Shown here piece after piece: positions 56,305 through 63,700 of a stretch of DNA of 64,000 nt. The stretch spans positions 94,043 to 158,042 of the IMG/VR virus record IMGVR_UViG_3300009109_000001; one strand, given 5' to 3'. The notes under the pieces are model-generated. The model made no database searches. It saw only the letters and a program-made list of their open reading frames with translations, and was not told where the DNA came from. Origin of the DNA: a virus. Each line of letters starts with the position of its first letter. Within the stretch, counting starts at the first letter, position 1. The translations under genes were made by a program, and so were the position numbers.

Positions 56305-56536
56305 TCATTACAGAGCCATCAGTAAAAAGATGATGGACAATGTAGCGGCAAGTCAAGGAGATTTGATATTTGCGGCAGGCCAGGCTAAAGTAATACCACC
56401 TGAGTTAGTTGCAACATATGAATCAGGATCAGTTCAAGGTCTTATGTACAAAGTATATAAGGATTGGAAGGACAATTTAACTTGTAATTGTCCGGGTTTT
56501 GTTTACAGGAAAAAGTGTAAGCATATAAGCGGTTGA
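56276..56536 (+). CDS. SWIM-type zinc-finger protein
   Basis: From ATG 56276 the 86-residue protein has L-T-C-N-C-P-G-F-V-Y-R-K-K-C-K-H-I, a C-x-C...C-x-H SWIM-type zinc site, at its C terminus. The N-terminal helix is soluble. SWIM proteins often bind DNA or proteins in repair or transcription. It is cut close after the zinc site, so a truncated version is possible. Confidence 0.72.
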   Translation: MDPTTQKIIDHYRAISKKMMDNVAASQGDLIFAAGQAKVIPPELVATYESGSVQGLMYKVYKDWKDNLTCNCPGFVYRKKCKHISG

Positions 56537-56540
56537 TTAT

Positions 56541-56735
56541 ATGCTTGACAGGATGAGCAAAATGCAGTATCATAATAGTATGAAGAACCCTCGCCGTAAG
56601 ACGAGATTCGCCCGTGTTCTGTTTGAACGCGATAACCCTTACTCTCAGAAAGTTGAGCGTAAGAAAACCGCTTATACCCGTAAAAGGAAGCATAAACCCG
56701 AGTATGAGCAAGAGATAGGAGACCATTATGTCTGA
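56541..56735 (+). CDS. Small very basic protein
   Basis: The reading frame gives 64 residues from ATG 56541 or 51 from ATG 56580 (MKNPRRKTRFARVLFERD). I favour the later start because a promoter-like TTGACA (56545-56550), 17-base spacer and TATCAT (56568-56573) lie six bases ahead of it. The protein is almost half Lys/Arg and probably binds RNA or DNA. It overlaps the next gene by eight bases. Confidence 0.55.
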   Translation: MLDRMSKMQYHNSMKNPRRKTRFARVLFERDNPYSQKVERKKTAYTRKRKHKPEYEQEIGDHYV

Positions 56736-57117
56736 TCAACAGATTATCAGTAGTGTTGGCACAGTTGATGCAATGAAATTGGCTGAGGCAAGGATAAAAG
56801 AGGAACAGTCGCATTACCCGAGCATTCAAGAAGTTGGTGAAGTAGTACGATGGGTTGGAGATCCGCCAGACAAAGACGGAGAGTCGTTATATAGTGGTTC
56901 ATTTCGTTGGATGTTTACTGATATTGCTCGGTGGCAGAGAAAAGTAAACCCAGGTGAAAGTTATATTATGGTCGAGAGTGCTCTTGAAGAGACTCGCTTT
57001 CCGACTTGGGGTGAAGCAGTTGATTATTTGACTGCTGAAGACAATTTTCACGCCAAACGTTACTATCAAGCGGCTGTTGAAGTAGAATTAATGGGTGATA
57101 ATGACGAGGATGAATGA
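56728..57117 (+). CDS. Protein of unknown function
   Basis: The 129-residue acidic protein (GTVDAMKLAEARIKEEQ, GSFRWMFTDIARWQRKVNPGESYIM) has no known motif. It overlaps the next small gene by eight bases. It is the last clear member of the higher-GC block. Confidence 0.6.
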   Translation: MSDQQIISSVGTVDAMKLAEARIKEEQSHYPSIQEVGEVVRWVGDPPDKDGESLYSGSFRWMFTDIARWQRKVNPGESYIMVESALEETRFPTWGEAVDYLTAEDNFHAKRYYQAAVEVELMGDNDEDE

Positions 57118-57271
57118 CTTATTTGATAAGTACGATGTAGTAGCTGATATGGTTGTTGTGTTTGGTGCTGACAAAGTGCTAGAAGCAATGGCTCATTATT
57201 TCAGTGAAAAGGAAATCGACGAATTACATAGTTTTATATGTGACGAGTACAATAAAAATCTTATGGGGTAG
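57110..57271 (+). CDS. Small acidic protein (53 aa)
   Basis: The 53-residue helical protein (DLFDKYDVVADMVVVFGADKVL) starts inside the previous gene by eight bases and ends three bases before the metalloprotease-like gene. Unknown function. Confidence 0.55.
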   Translation: MNDLFDKYDVVADMVVVFGADKVLEAMAHYFSEKEIDELHSFICDEYNKNLMG

Positions 57272-57274
57272 GTC

Positions 57275-57784
57275 ATGATTATAACCACATATGGTTATAA
57301 AACACAGAGCAAAAGGTTTAGAACTTTGCTAGAGAATTCTGCAGAGTATTATGCCCAGAAGATGATGAGGTCTGATTTGTGTGCAAACATACATTTGGAC
57401 ATTCTTGTAACGAAGGATTTAGCAAAAAAAGAAGGCGTAAAACAGATATATGGTTATTGCCATATAACAGACTATAGGTTATCTCGACCACGTGAATTTG
57501 AGATTGAGTTAGATGCTAAAAAGCGTATAACCAAAATGTTGCTAACGTTGGCACATGAAATGACGCATTTAAAGCAGTTTGCCAGGCGACAATTGCGATA
57601 TTATGACAATGGTAGCACAAAGTGGAAAAGTGAAACATTTGGTCATAAGAAAGAAAAGAAAATTGGTCACTATAAACTTCCGTGGGAAGTTGAGGCCTAT
57701 AAGAAAGAGAAGGAATTGTTTCTAGATTTGGTAAATAATACTGATATACTAGACGATTATATGGATGGAATTAAGAGAGATTAA
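57275..57784 (+). CDS. Zinc metalloprotease-like protein (HEMTH motif)
   Basis: The 169-residue protein contains L-A-H-E-M-T-H-L-K-Q-F, an H-E-x-x-H zinc site in a predicted helix, with a later W-E-V-E-A-Y that could supply the third ligand Glu. This layout resembles SprT-like and other small zincins. No signal peptide, so it would act in the cytoplasm. It may process phage or host proteins. It overlaps the next gene by 20 bases. Confidence 0.75.
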   Translation: MIITTYGYKTQSKRFRTLLENSAEYYAQKMMRSDLCANIHLDILVTKDLAKKEGVKQIYGYCHITDYRLSRPREFEIELDAKKRITKMLLTLAHEMTHLKQFARRQLRYYDNGSTKWKSETFGHKKEKKIGHYKLPWEVEAYKKEKELFLDLVNNTDILDDYMDGIKRD

Positions 57785-58016
57785 TTTAGAATATCTCTTT
57801 ATGTTAACTCGACAACAACAGGCAGAACAACTTTTTAATAAGTGGTACTTATGCAAAATAAATGACAAATACTTTGCTGGGCAGTTTGGCTATCCTAAGG
57901 GAGCATTTGGTGGTGGCGGTGGTGTAATTCATTTTAGTCCAGTGCCGTGGAATCCAAGTGGTCATACTTTAACAGTAATGACAGGCTGGCAAGGTGTTTG
58001 GGAAATACTCAACTAA
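57765..58016 (+). CDS. Small protein of unknown function
   Basis: The 83-residue protein (or 71 from ATG 57801, MLTRQQQAEQLF) has a Gly-rich loop FGGGGGVIHF flanked by aromatic strands, and W-Y-L-C-K-I-N-D-K-Y-F-A-G-Q. The sequence is compact and strand-rich. No family recognised. Confidence 0.55.
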   Translation: MELREINLEYLFMLTRQQQAEQLFNKWYLCKINDKYFAGQFGYPKGAFGGGGGVIHFSPVPWNPSGHTLTVMTGWQGVWEILN

Positions 58017-58038
58017 TAACAAGAGACTATTGAATAAA

Positions 58039-58989
58039 ATGAAACTCATTTCAGGTAACTCGAACCTGGAGTTGGCTAAACGAATATCCCAGTTTGCCGG
58101 TGTACCGCTAGTTAAGGCAAACATAGGGAGGTTTGCTGACGGCGAGGTTAGAGCAGAAATTCACGAAAACATCAGAGGTAAAGACGCATTTGTAATACAA
58201 AGTACTAGCACACCAGTCAATGATAATGTAATGGAATTACTAGTTATGATTGACGCTCTTAAAAGAGCAAGTGCTAGGCGCATAACAGCAGTATTGCCAT
58301 ACTTTGGTTACGCAAGACAAGACAGAAAAACAATGAGTAGGGCACCAATTAGTGCTAAACTACTCGCTGATTTAATAACAACGGCAGGCGCAAATAGAGT
58401 ATTAACAGTAGATCTACACGCAGGCCAAATCCAAGGATTTTTTAATATCCCAGTAGATACTTTGATAGCACGACCTATCCTAGTCAATGATATACGGAAA
58501 AGAATAGAAACAGACAATCTTGTATTCGTCAGTCCAGACGCCGGCGGTACAGAACGAGCAAGAAGTTATGCTAAAAAGTTCGATACAGAGATTGCTGTAA
58601 TCGATAAAAGACGCCCAGAACCGGGCGCAAGTGAGGTTATGAATGTTGTTGGTGACGTTAAAGATAAACAATGTATTATCGTTGACGACATCATAGACAG
58701 TGGGGGCACCCTAGCCAACGCGGCCACGGCTTTGTTGGAACACGGTGCTATTAAAGTAAGAGCATATATTACGCACGGAGTACTGACGCCTAAGGCAGAC
58801 GACAAAATTGGTAATAGCGATTTAACTGAGTTAATAGTAACAGATTCTATCAAAATTAACAGAGAATCGGGTATTTCTCAACTCAGGTATGTAACAATTG
58901 CTCCGCTAATTGGACGAGCGATAGTAAATGTTCATAATGAAGAAAGCGTGAGTAATTTACTCATCGAGGATAATTGGGATATATTGTGA
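58039..58989 (+). CDS. prs: Ribose-phosphate pyrophosphokinase (PRPP synthetase)
   Basis: From ATG 58039 the 316-residue protein is full length. It begins MKLISGNSNLELAK, then VQ-type SPDAGG...RARSYAKKF, DLHAGQIQGFF, and the PRPP-binding loop CIIVDDIIDSGGTLANAA. It makes 5-phosphoribosyl-1-pyrophosphate from ribose-5-phosphate and ATP, feeding nucleotide and NAD synthesis. Phage Prs genes often pair with NadV; none is in this window. The gene lies between small unknown genes and tRNA clusters. Confidence 0.97.
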   Translation: MKLISGNSNLELAKRISQFAGVPLVKANIGRFADGEVRAEIHENIRGKDAFVIQSTSTPVNDNVMELLVMIDALKRASARRITAVLPYFGYARQDRKTMSRAPISAKLLADLITTAGANRVLTVDLHAGQIQGFFNIPVDTLIARPILVNDIRKRIETDNLVFVSPDAGGTERARSYAKKFDTEIAVIDKRRPEPGASEVMNVVGDVKDKQCIIVDDIIDSGGTLANAATALLEHGAIKVRAYITHGVLTPKADDKIGNSDLTELIVTDSIKINRESGISQLRYVTIAPLIGRAIVNVHNEESVSNLLIEDNWDIL

Positions 58990-59000
58990 GGAAATCAAAA

Positions 59001-59459
59001 ATGGGAGAGTTATTAGCAGTTGTTATGGTTGCGTGTTTGGCAACAGGCTGTGCAAACATGACTCGAGAAGAGTCGGGTAATGTTATAGGTGCATTAATAG
59101 GTGGCGCATTAGCATATGAACTTGGCAAGGACAGTTCAAATAAAGAAATTTGGGTTGCTACTGGTATAATTGGCGGTGCCCTTGCAGGCGGCCATTATGC
59201 TGTATTAACAGAGCCAAGTCAAAGAATGAATGCTACTAATATGCATACAACACTTGAAAGCATACCTGACAATGCACAAACTAAATGGATTAATCCAAAT
59301 ACAAATGAATCTGGTACCATGACAGTTATGAGAACTAATAACAATAATGGAACCCCATGTAGAGAGTTTACTCAAACGATCTATGTTGGTGGTAAAGCAG
59401 TTCAAGGTTATGGCACAGCATGCCGTCAAGCAGACGGTTCTTGGAAAATCGTACAATAA
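59001..59459 (+). CDS. Surface-antigen-like glycine-zipper lipoprotein
   Basis: From ATG 59001 the 152-residue protein has a lipoprotein signal with lipobox LATGC (Cys 15). A glycine-zipper segment follows (NVIGALIGGALAYELG, IIGGALAGGHYA), then a C-terminal beta domain with R-E-F-T-Q-T-I-Y-V-G-G and G-T-A-C-R-Q-A-D-G-S-W-K-I-V. That is the pattern of rickettsial 17-kDa surface-antigen-like lipoproteins. It probably sits in the periplasm or outer membrane. An alphaproteobacterial origin is suggested. Confidence 0.8.
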   Translation: MGELLAVVMVACLATGCANMTREESGNVIGALIGGALAYELGKDSSNKEIWVATGIIGGALAGGHYAVLTEPSQRMNATNMHTTLESIPDNAQTKWINPNTNESGTMTVMRTNNNNGTPCREFTQTIYVGGKAVQGYGTACRQADGSWKIVQ

Positions 59460-59467
59460 TTAACAAC

Positions 59468-59544
59468 GCACCCATCGTCTAGTAGGCCTAGGACACCGCC
59501 CTTTCACGGCGGCAACACCGGTTCGAATCCGGTTGGGTGTACCA
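59468..59544 (+). tRNA. tRNA-Glu (UUC)
   Basis: Acceptor GCACCCA/TGGGTGT, anticodon stem CCGCC/GGCGG with loop CTTTCAC, encoded CCA. Confidence 0.96.
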
Positions 59545-59557
59545 AAAGGGAAACAAA

Positions 59558-59833
59558 ATGATAGTAGATGTATATGAAAAAGCAGAAAGAAAAGCACAGA
59601 GTCTTATTAGTAAAGTTGCTAATGCTGATAAAGCAAAGTTAAAAGGTGTTGCTCGGCGAGTGTATCTTGAAGGATTTGCTAGTTTGAAAAACTGTGAAAA
59701 AGTTGCTCAAAATGGTAATCAGGGCAGAGGATTTCATATTGCCAAAGTAGTAAATCAGGAATTTGCTGAGAAAGAAAAAGAGAATGAAAAGAAGAAAAAA
59801 CGAAAAAGAGGTAAGAAAAAACAGGAAAAATAA
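59558..59833 (+). CDS. Basic protein with Lys-rich tail
   Basis: From ATG 59558 the 91-residue protein has a helical body (KAERKAQSLISKVANADK) and a very Lys/Glu-rich tail (KENEKKKKRKRGKKKQEK). Nucleic acid binding is likely. Its TAA ends directly at the first base of tRNA-Pro, so it is transcribed inside the tRNA array. Confidence 0.65.
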   Translation: MIVDVYEKAERKAQSLISKVANADKAKLKGVARRVYLEGFASLKNCEKVAQNGNQGRGFHIAKVVNQEFAEKEKENEKKKKRKRGKKKQEK

Positions 59834-59910
59834 CGGGGATTAGTTCAGTCTGGTAGAATACTCGCTTTGGGAGCGAGATGTCGCAGGTTCAAATCCTGCA
59901 TCCCCGACCA
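59834..59910 (+). tRNA. tRNA-Pro (UGG)
   Basis: Acceptor CGGGGAT/ATCCCCG, anticodon stem CTCGC/GCGAG with loop TTTGGGA, encoded CCA. Confidence 0.96.
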
Positions 59911-59913
59911 GAT

Positions 59914-59987
59914 TGGGACATAGTGTAACGGTAGCACTACAGATTTTGATTCTGTCAGTTGGGGTTCGAATCCCTGTGTCCCAGCCA
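59914..59987 (+). tRNA. tRNA-Gln (UUG)
   Basis: Acceptor TGGGACA/TGTCCCA, anticodon stem ACAGA/TCTGT with loop TTTTGAT, encoded CCA. Confidence 0.95.
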
Positions 59988-59989
59988 AT

Positions 59990-60065
59990 GGGCCTGTAAC
60001 TCAGCGGTGAGAGTGTCGGTCTTATATGCCGATGGTCGTTGGTTCGAATCCAACCAGGCCTACCA
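59990..60065 (+). tRNA. tRNA-Ile (UAU)
   Basis: Acceptor GGGCCTG/CAGGCCT, anticodon stem TCGGT/GCCGA with loop CTTATAT. Anticodon UAU reads AUA directly, without needing lysidine modification. Encoded CCA. Confidence 0.92.
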
Positions 60066-60074
60066 ATAATTATT

Positions 60075-60413
60075 ATGAGTGAATGGATTAATTTTAAATT
60101 TATATCTGTTGAGCCTGCTAAAATTAAAGTTAAATTTAATGATAAAGCAGTAGAAAATACTTCAGAGTATTTTATAGATGGTAATAAGACTATTTGGTTG
60201 GAAATTCCATATAGTATTACTGAAAATCATGGTATGAATATAATTGGGTTTAAATTTAATAACTTTGTTATTTTAGAAACTGTACAATTGTGTGGTATTG
60301 ATTATTTCATAACTGATGATAGATTAGAATCTTTTGTAGAAATAAAGGAAAATTCAATAGAGTATTATTTGCCATGTCCATTTATAGACTGGTGGGAAAA
60401 GACATTTAACTAA
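60075..60413 (+). CDS. Beta-rich protein, paralogue family member C
   Basis: From ATG 60075 the 112-residue protein starts WINFKFISVEPAKIKVKF and ends P-F-I-D-W-W-E-K-T-F-N. The pattern matches 50207 and 51893. It lies inside the tRNA cluster, transcribed in the same direction. No function known. Confidence 0.55.
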   Translation: MSEWINFKFISVEPAKIKVKFNDKAVENTSEYFIDGNKTIWLEIPYSITENHGMNIIGFKFNNFVILETVQLCGIDYFITDDRLESFVEIKENSIEYYLPCPFIDWWEKTFN

Positions 60414-60416
60414 ATA
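60411..60416 (+). promoter_or_regulatory. Late-promoter-like TAAATA
   Basis: AACTAAATATTT at the end of the beta-rich gene, seven bases ahead of tRNA-Thr; candidate late start for the four-tRNA run. Confidence 0.4.
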
Positions 60417-60423
60417 TTTACAT

Positions 60424-60499
60424 GCCCGGGTAGCTCAGTTGGCAGAGCAGCTGATTTGTAATCAGCAGGTCGGAAGTTCGAATCTTCTCCCGGGCTCCA
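60424..60499 (+). tRNA. tRNA-Thr (UGU)
   Basis: Acceptor GCCCGGG/CCCGGGC, anticodon stem GCTGA/TCAGC with loop TTTGTAA, encoded CCA. Confidence 0.96.
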
Positions 60500-60504
60500 A
60501 TTTG

Positions 60505-60580
60505 GGGGCTGTAGCTCAGTTGGGAGAGCGCCTCCCTTGCACGGAGGAGGTCGCAGGTTCGACCCCTGTCAGCTCCACCA
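60505..60580 (+). tRNA. tRNA-Ala (UGC)
   Basis: Acceptor GGGGCTG/CAGCTCC with the G3-U70 identity pair, anticodon stem CCTCC/GGAGG with loop CTTGCAC, encoded CCA. Confidence 0.96.
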
Positions 60581-60583
60581 GAT

Positions 60584-60658
60584 GGGTCCTTAGCTCAGTG
60601 GGAGAGCAACGCCTTTACACGGCGTGGGTCGTAGGTTCAAATCCTACAGGACCCACCA
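60584..60658 (+). tRNA. tRNA-Val (UAC)
   Basis: Acceptor GGGTCCT/AGGACCC, anticodon stem ACGCC/GGCGT with loop TTTACAC, encoded CCA. Confidence 0.96.
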
Positions 60659-60663
60659 GATTT

Positions 60664-60738
60664 TCCCCGGTGGCGCAGTGGTAGCGCAGAAGACTGTTAA
60701 TCTTTTGGTCGTAGGTTCGAATCCTTCCCGGGGAGCCA
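60664..60738 (+). tRNA. tRNA-Asn (GUU), canonical
   Basis: Acceptor TCCCCGG/CCGGGGA, anticodon stem GAAGA/TCTTT with loop CTGTTAA (normal U33), short variable loop, encoded CCA. It is the ordinary counterpart of the odd GUU tRNA at 5099. Confidence 0.94.
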
Positions 60739-60745
60739 ATTTATT

Positions 60746-61165
60746 ATGAAAATTCACAATATTTTAAGTGTTCAATACCCCTTTAGTATGTTACGTATAG
60801 AATTGGATGATATTCCTGCGAAGTATAAGAAATATAAAAATAGTTATTATGTAAAATTATTGCAACCTTGCAATGTTAAAATATTTTTTGAACCGTGGAA
60901 AATAGAACCATTAATAAGAATAGATAATCATCTATTGAATTATGCGTTAGCAGAAATAAATTGTTATGATCATATGTTTGAGTTTTTTTGGGATAATGAC
61001 TTTTATGATAGATACTTTAGTAATATTATAAAGTTTAAATTGAAATCCCGTAATATAACAGATATTAATAATTTGGATTATGATTTGTTTATAGGATATA
61101 ATAACGCACATGAAAACATAGTGCGTAAAATTTATGAAGAAATTTCTATTTGTAAGTCTTCCTAA
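60746..61165 (+). CDS. Beta-rich protein, paralogue family member D
   Basis: The 139-residue protein has strands (FSMLRIELDDIPAKYK, CNVKIFFEPWKIEPLIRI) and an aromatic helical C-terminal part (MFEFFWDNDFYDRYF). It looks related to the three beta-rich proteins above, though more distantly. It overlaps the B12-type radical SAM gene by 32 bases, so it is co-translated with it. Confidence 0.5.
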   Translation: MKIHNILSVQYPFSMLRIELDDIPAKYKKYKNSYYVKLLQPCNVKIFFEPWKIEPLIRIDNHLLNYALAEINCYDHMFEFFWDNDFYDRYFSNIIKFKLKSRNITDINNLDYDLFIGYNNAHENIVRKIYEEISICKSS

Positions 61166-62564
61166 ACATGACTTATCTCCTAGTGCCGCAATAGGTGCAT
61201 TAAATGGAGTTGCATTAAATTTTAATTGTGAAACAGAAATTATTGATTTTTCTTCTATAATTAGGTATAATTTAACTGATGAAGAATTTGAAGATTTAGA
61301 TAATTGGTTAATGTTTATTAAAGAGGATATTAGTAATACAATAGTGCAAAAAATATGCAGTTTGTGGTCTGAAACAGTAGAGAAGAAACAATTAAATTTT
61401 GATTATGTTTGTATAAGTGTATTTACTTATTGGAGTCTTAATATAGCGAGATTATTATTAGAATATCATAATAGGATTCCTAGAACAACACAAATTATTG
61501 TAGGAGGGTGTGGTTGTTCTAGTGAATTTCCAGACACTAGAATACGTTTTAGTGCATGGTGTGAAGATTTAGTAGATGGTATATGTTTAGAACAAGATGG
61601 TGAACAATATATAGCAAATATTATTAATGCACAGGTTGACTATAATAATGACATAAGTTTATATCCAATACCAAATTATAATGGTTTTGATTTTAATAAT
61701 TATGATACTAACAAAATATATATAACTGGTAGTAAAGGATGTGTTAGGAATTGTACATTTTGTGATGTTGCGGCGTTATGGCCAAAGTTTAGATATAGGA
61801 AAGCAACAAATTTAGTACAAGAAATTAAAGAGCAATTTTACAACTATGGTACAACTATATTTGATTTTACTGATAGTTTAATAAATGGTAGTGTAAGTAA
61901 TTTTTATAAATTTAATTGTTTACTTGCAGAAGAAAAAGAAAAAGATAAATCTCTAAAAGATATAAGATATACTGGTCAAGCAATATGTAGACCTAGAAAT
62001 CAAATGCCCCCTTCTCATTATGAAGCAATGTATTATGGTGGGTGTGATCAAGTTACTATTGGTATAGAGAGTTTTAGTCAAGATGTTCGTTATCATATGA
62101 AAAAGAAATTTAGTAATACAGATATTGACTATCATATAGAACAGAGTAGTTATTATGATATAAGCAATATTTGGTTAATGATAGTAGGATATCCGACAGA
62201 AACGATAAAAGATCATGAAGAGAATTTAAAAGCACTTGATAGATATGCAAAGTATGCGAAAAATGGCACATTAGAACTTATTCATTGGGGTTATACAATG
62301 ATATTTTTGGAGGATACTCCAATAACAACAATAAAATATATGAAGGAACTAGAAATATATAATGATGATACTTTAATTTCACAAGGAAATTTAGGAGGGT
62401 TCTATACATGGGGGTCATATTTAAATCCAACAAATACATTGCGAGAAAGAATAAGACGTAGAGTGGAATTACATGAAAAAAGTATAGAGTTAGGATATTC
62501 ACAACCACGAGTTAAACAAGAATTAAATTCACTATTAAAGATTGCAGAGCAAATACATGGATAA
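61134..62564 (+). CDS. B12-binding-type radical SAM protein
   Basis: The 476-residue protein has an N-terminal Rossmann-like region (FLFVSLPKHDLSPSAAIGALNG, IIVGGCGCSS) as in cobalamin-binding domains. The radical SAM motif C-V-R-N-C-T-F-C (Cys 203, 207, 210) follows, then FDFTDSLING, QVTIGIESF and IVGYPTET, typical of B12-dependent class B enzymes. The D-x-H-x-x-G cobalamin ligand motif is not obvious, so cobalamin may not be bound. Possible roles are methylation or rearrangement of a natural-product or RNA base. It overlaps the genes on both sides. Confidence 0.85.
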   Translation: MKKFLFVSLPKHDLSPSAAIGALNGVALNFNCETEIIDFSSIIRYNLTDEEFEDLDNWLMFIKEDISNTIVQKICSLWSETVEKKQLNFDYVCISVFTYWSLNIARLLLEYHNRIPRTTQIIVGGCGCSSEFPDTRIRFSAWCEDLVDGICLEQDGEQYIANIINAQVDYNNDISLYPIPNYNGFDFNNYDTNKIYITGSKGCVRNCTFCDVAALWPKFRYRKATNLVQEIKEQFYNYGTTIFDFTDSLINGSVSNFYKFNCLLAEEKEKDKSLKDIRYTGQAICRPRNQMPPSHYEAMYYGGCDQVTIGIESFSQDVRYHMKKKFSNTDIDYHIEQSSYYDISNIWLMIVGYPTETIKDHEENLKALDRYAKYAKNGTLELIHWGYTMIFLEDTPITTIKYMKELEIYNDDTLISQGNLGGFYTWGSYLNPTNTLRERIRRRVELHEKSIELGYSQPRVKQELNSLLKIAEQIHG

Positions 62565-63516
62565 GATAAGAGGATATGATTTTCATCAAGACAAAACATT
62601 TCTTGGTGAAAAATTAACTACCAATAATATTTTTAAATCTAATTTTGAATTATTTGACGAAATTACTGATGAGCAAATACCTAAATTACAGCAATCTAAT
62701 ATATTAATAACGTTTGGATGTAGTTGGACGTGGGGTATAGGTTCTAGTTATACTGAAAATATTAAAAATGCAGATGATCTTGAAACTAGTATATTAATTA
62801 ATGAGGATTATAATAACTGGAATGATGTTTATAGTTATAGGGGTCTTGTAACAAACAAGTATAATTTTACAAATTTAAACTTTTCAAAGCCAGGGTCTAG
62901 TAATCAAAAACAATTTAGATTTGCAAGAGAATTTTTCACTAATACTAAAAATATTAATTTATTAAAACAAGCAAAAAATGTTATAATAATGTGGGGTATT
63001 ACAAGTACCGCAAGAACTGAATTTTGGTATAATGAAACAAATAAATTTGAAAGTGTTGTATTTAATAATAATGAAGAAGGACACATACCAACAGGGTTTG
63101 GACTAAAACGCAAAACTAATTTAGTAAGTCATAATGATACACATGATGTAGTTAGGGTATTAATATTAGATTTATATAATCATGAAATAGAAGTCAAAAA
63201 ACTTGCAGAAGATATGCTTATATGGAATGATTTTTTTAAAAATAATAATTTTAAAAACTTATGGTTTGATACATTTAACACTCATAAATATCCCTTGACA
63301 ATAGAAAATTTAATAGAAGGCGATTTAATGACTTTTCTAGCAAATCAAATTACTAAAACTTATCATAGAAGTATATGGAAGAAAGATGATACAAGAATAG
63401 ATAAGTTAATTAAAGAGAAATTAGTTAATCCGTTTAGTTTCCATCCAACACAGAAAGGTCATAAAAAAATAGCACATAGATTAAGTCCTTATATTGAAAA
63501 TATATTGGAGCGGTAG
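62557..63516 (+). CDS. SGNH/GDSL-hydrolase-like protein
   Basis: From ATG 62557 the 319-residue protein has ILITFGCSWTWGIGSSY (the GDSL-like nucleophile Ser loop), LNFSKPGSSNQ (block with Gly/Asn) and F-H-P-T-Q-K-G-H near the end (catalytic Asp/His region, here H-P-T-x-x-G-H). SGNH enzymes remove acyl or acetyl groups from glycans or lipids. From memory, large phages carry relatives. The stop lies inside tRNA-Asp, so the last codons overlap the tRNA gene. Confidence 0.75.
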   Translation: MDKIRGYDFHQDKTFLGEKLTTNNIFKSNFELFDEITDEQIPKLQQSNILITFGCSWTWGIGSSYTENIKNADDLETSILINEDYNNWNDVYSYRGLVTNKYNFTNLNFSKPGSSNQKQFRFAREFFTNTKNINLLKQAKNVIIMWGITSTARTEFWYNETNKFESVVFNNNEEGHIPTGFGLKRKTNLVSHNDTHDVVRVLILDLYNHEIEVKKLAEDMLIWNDFFKNNNFKNLWFDTFNTHKYPLTIENLIEGDLMTFLANQITKTYHRSIWKKDDTRIDKLIKEKLVNPFSFHPTQKGHKKIAHRLSPYIENILER

Positions 63517-63583
63517 TTCAGTTGGTTAGAATACCGGCCTGTCACGCCGGTGGTCGCGAGTTCGAGTCTCGTCCGCTCCGCCA
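63507..63583 (+). tRNA. tRNA-Asp (GUC)
   Basis: Acceptor GGAGCGG/CCGCTCC, anticodon stem CCGGC/GCCGG with loop CTGTCAC, encoded CCA. Its first ten bases encode the end of the SGNH-like protein (stop at 63514-63516). Confidence 0.96.
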
Positions 63584-63586
63584 CAC

Positions 63587-63661
63587 GCGGGTATCGTATA
63601 ATGGTTATTACAGTGCGTTGCCAACGCATAGATGAGAGTTCGATTCTCTCTACCCGCTCCA
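63587..63661 (+). tRNA. tRNA-Gly (GCC)
   Basis: Acceptor GCGGGTA/TACCCGC, anticodon stem GTGCG/CGCAT with loop TTGCCAA, encoded CCA. Confidence 0.95.
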
Positions 63662-63671
63662 TACCAAAAAC

Positions 63672-63677
63672 TAAATA
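63672..63677 (+). promoter_or_regulatory. Late-promoter-like TAAATA
   Basis: ACTAAATAGTAG, 23 bases ahead of the glutathione peroxidase ATG, with AGGAG at 63690-63694. Confidence 0.45.
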
Positions 63678-63700
63678 GTAGTATATTATAGGAGTCAATT

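Noticed and set aside
55787-63661. tRNA genes as integration (attachment) sites of a prophage
   Set aside because: No integrase, duplicated tRNA end or attachment-type repeat is visible, and the gene content suits a lytic T4-like phage.
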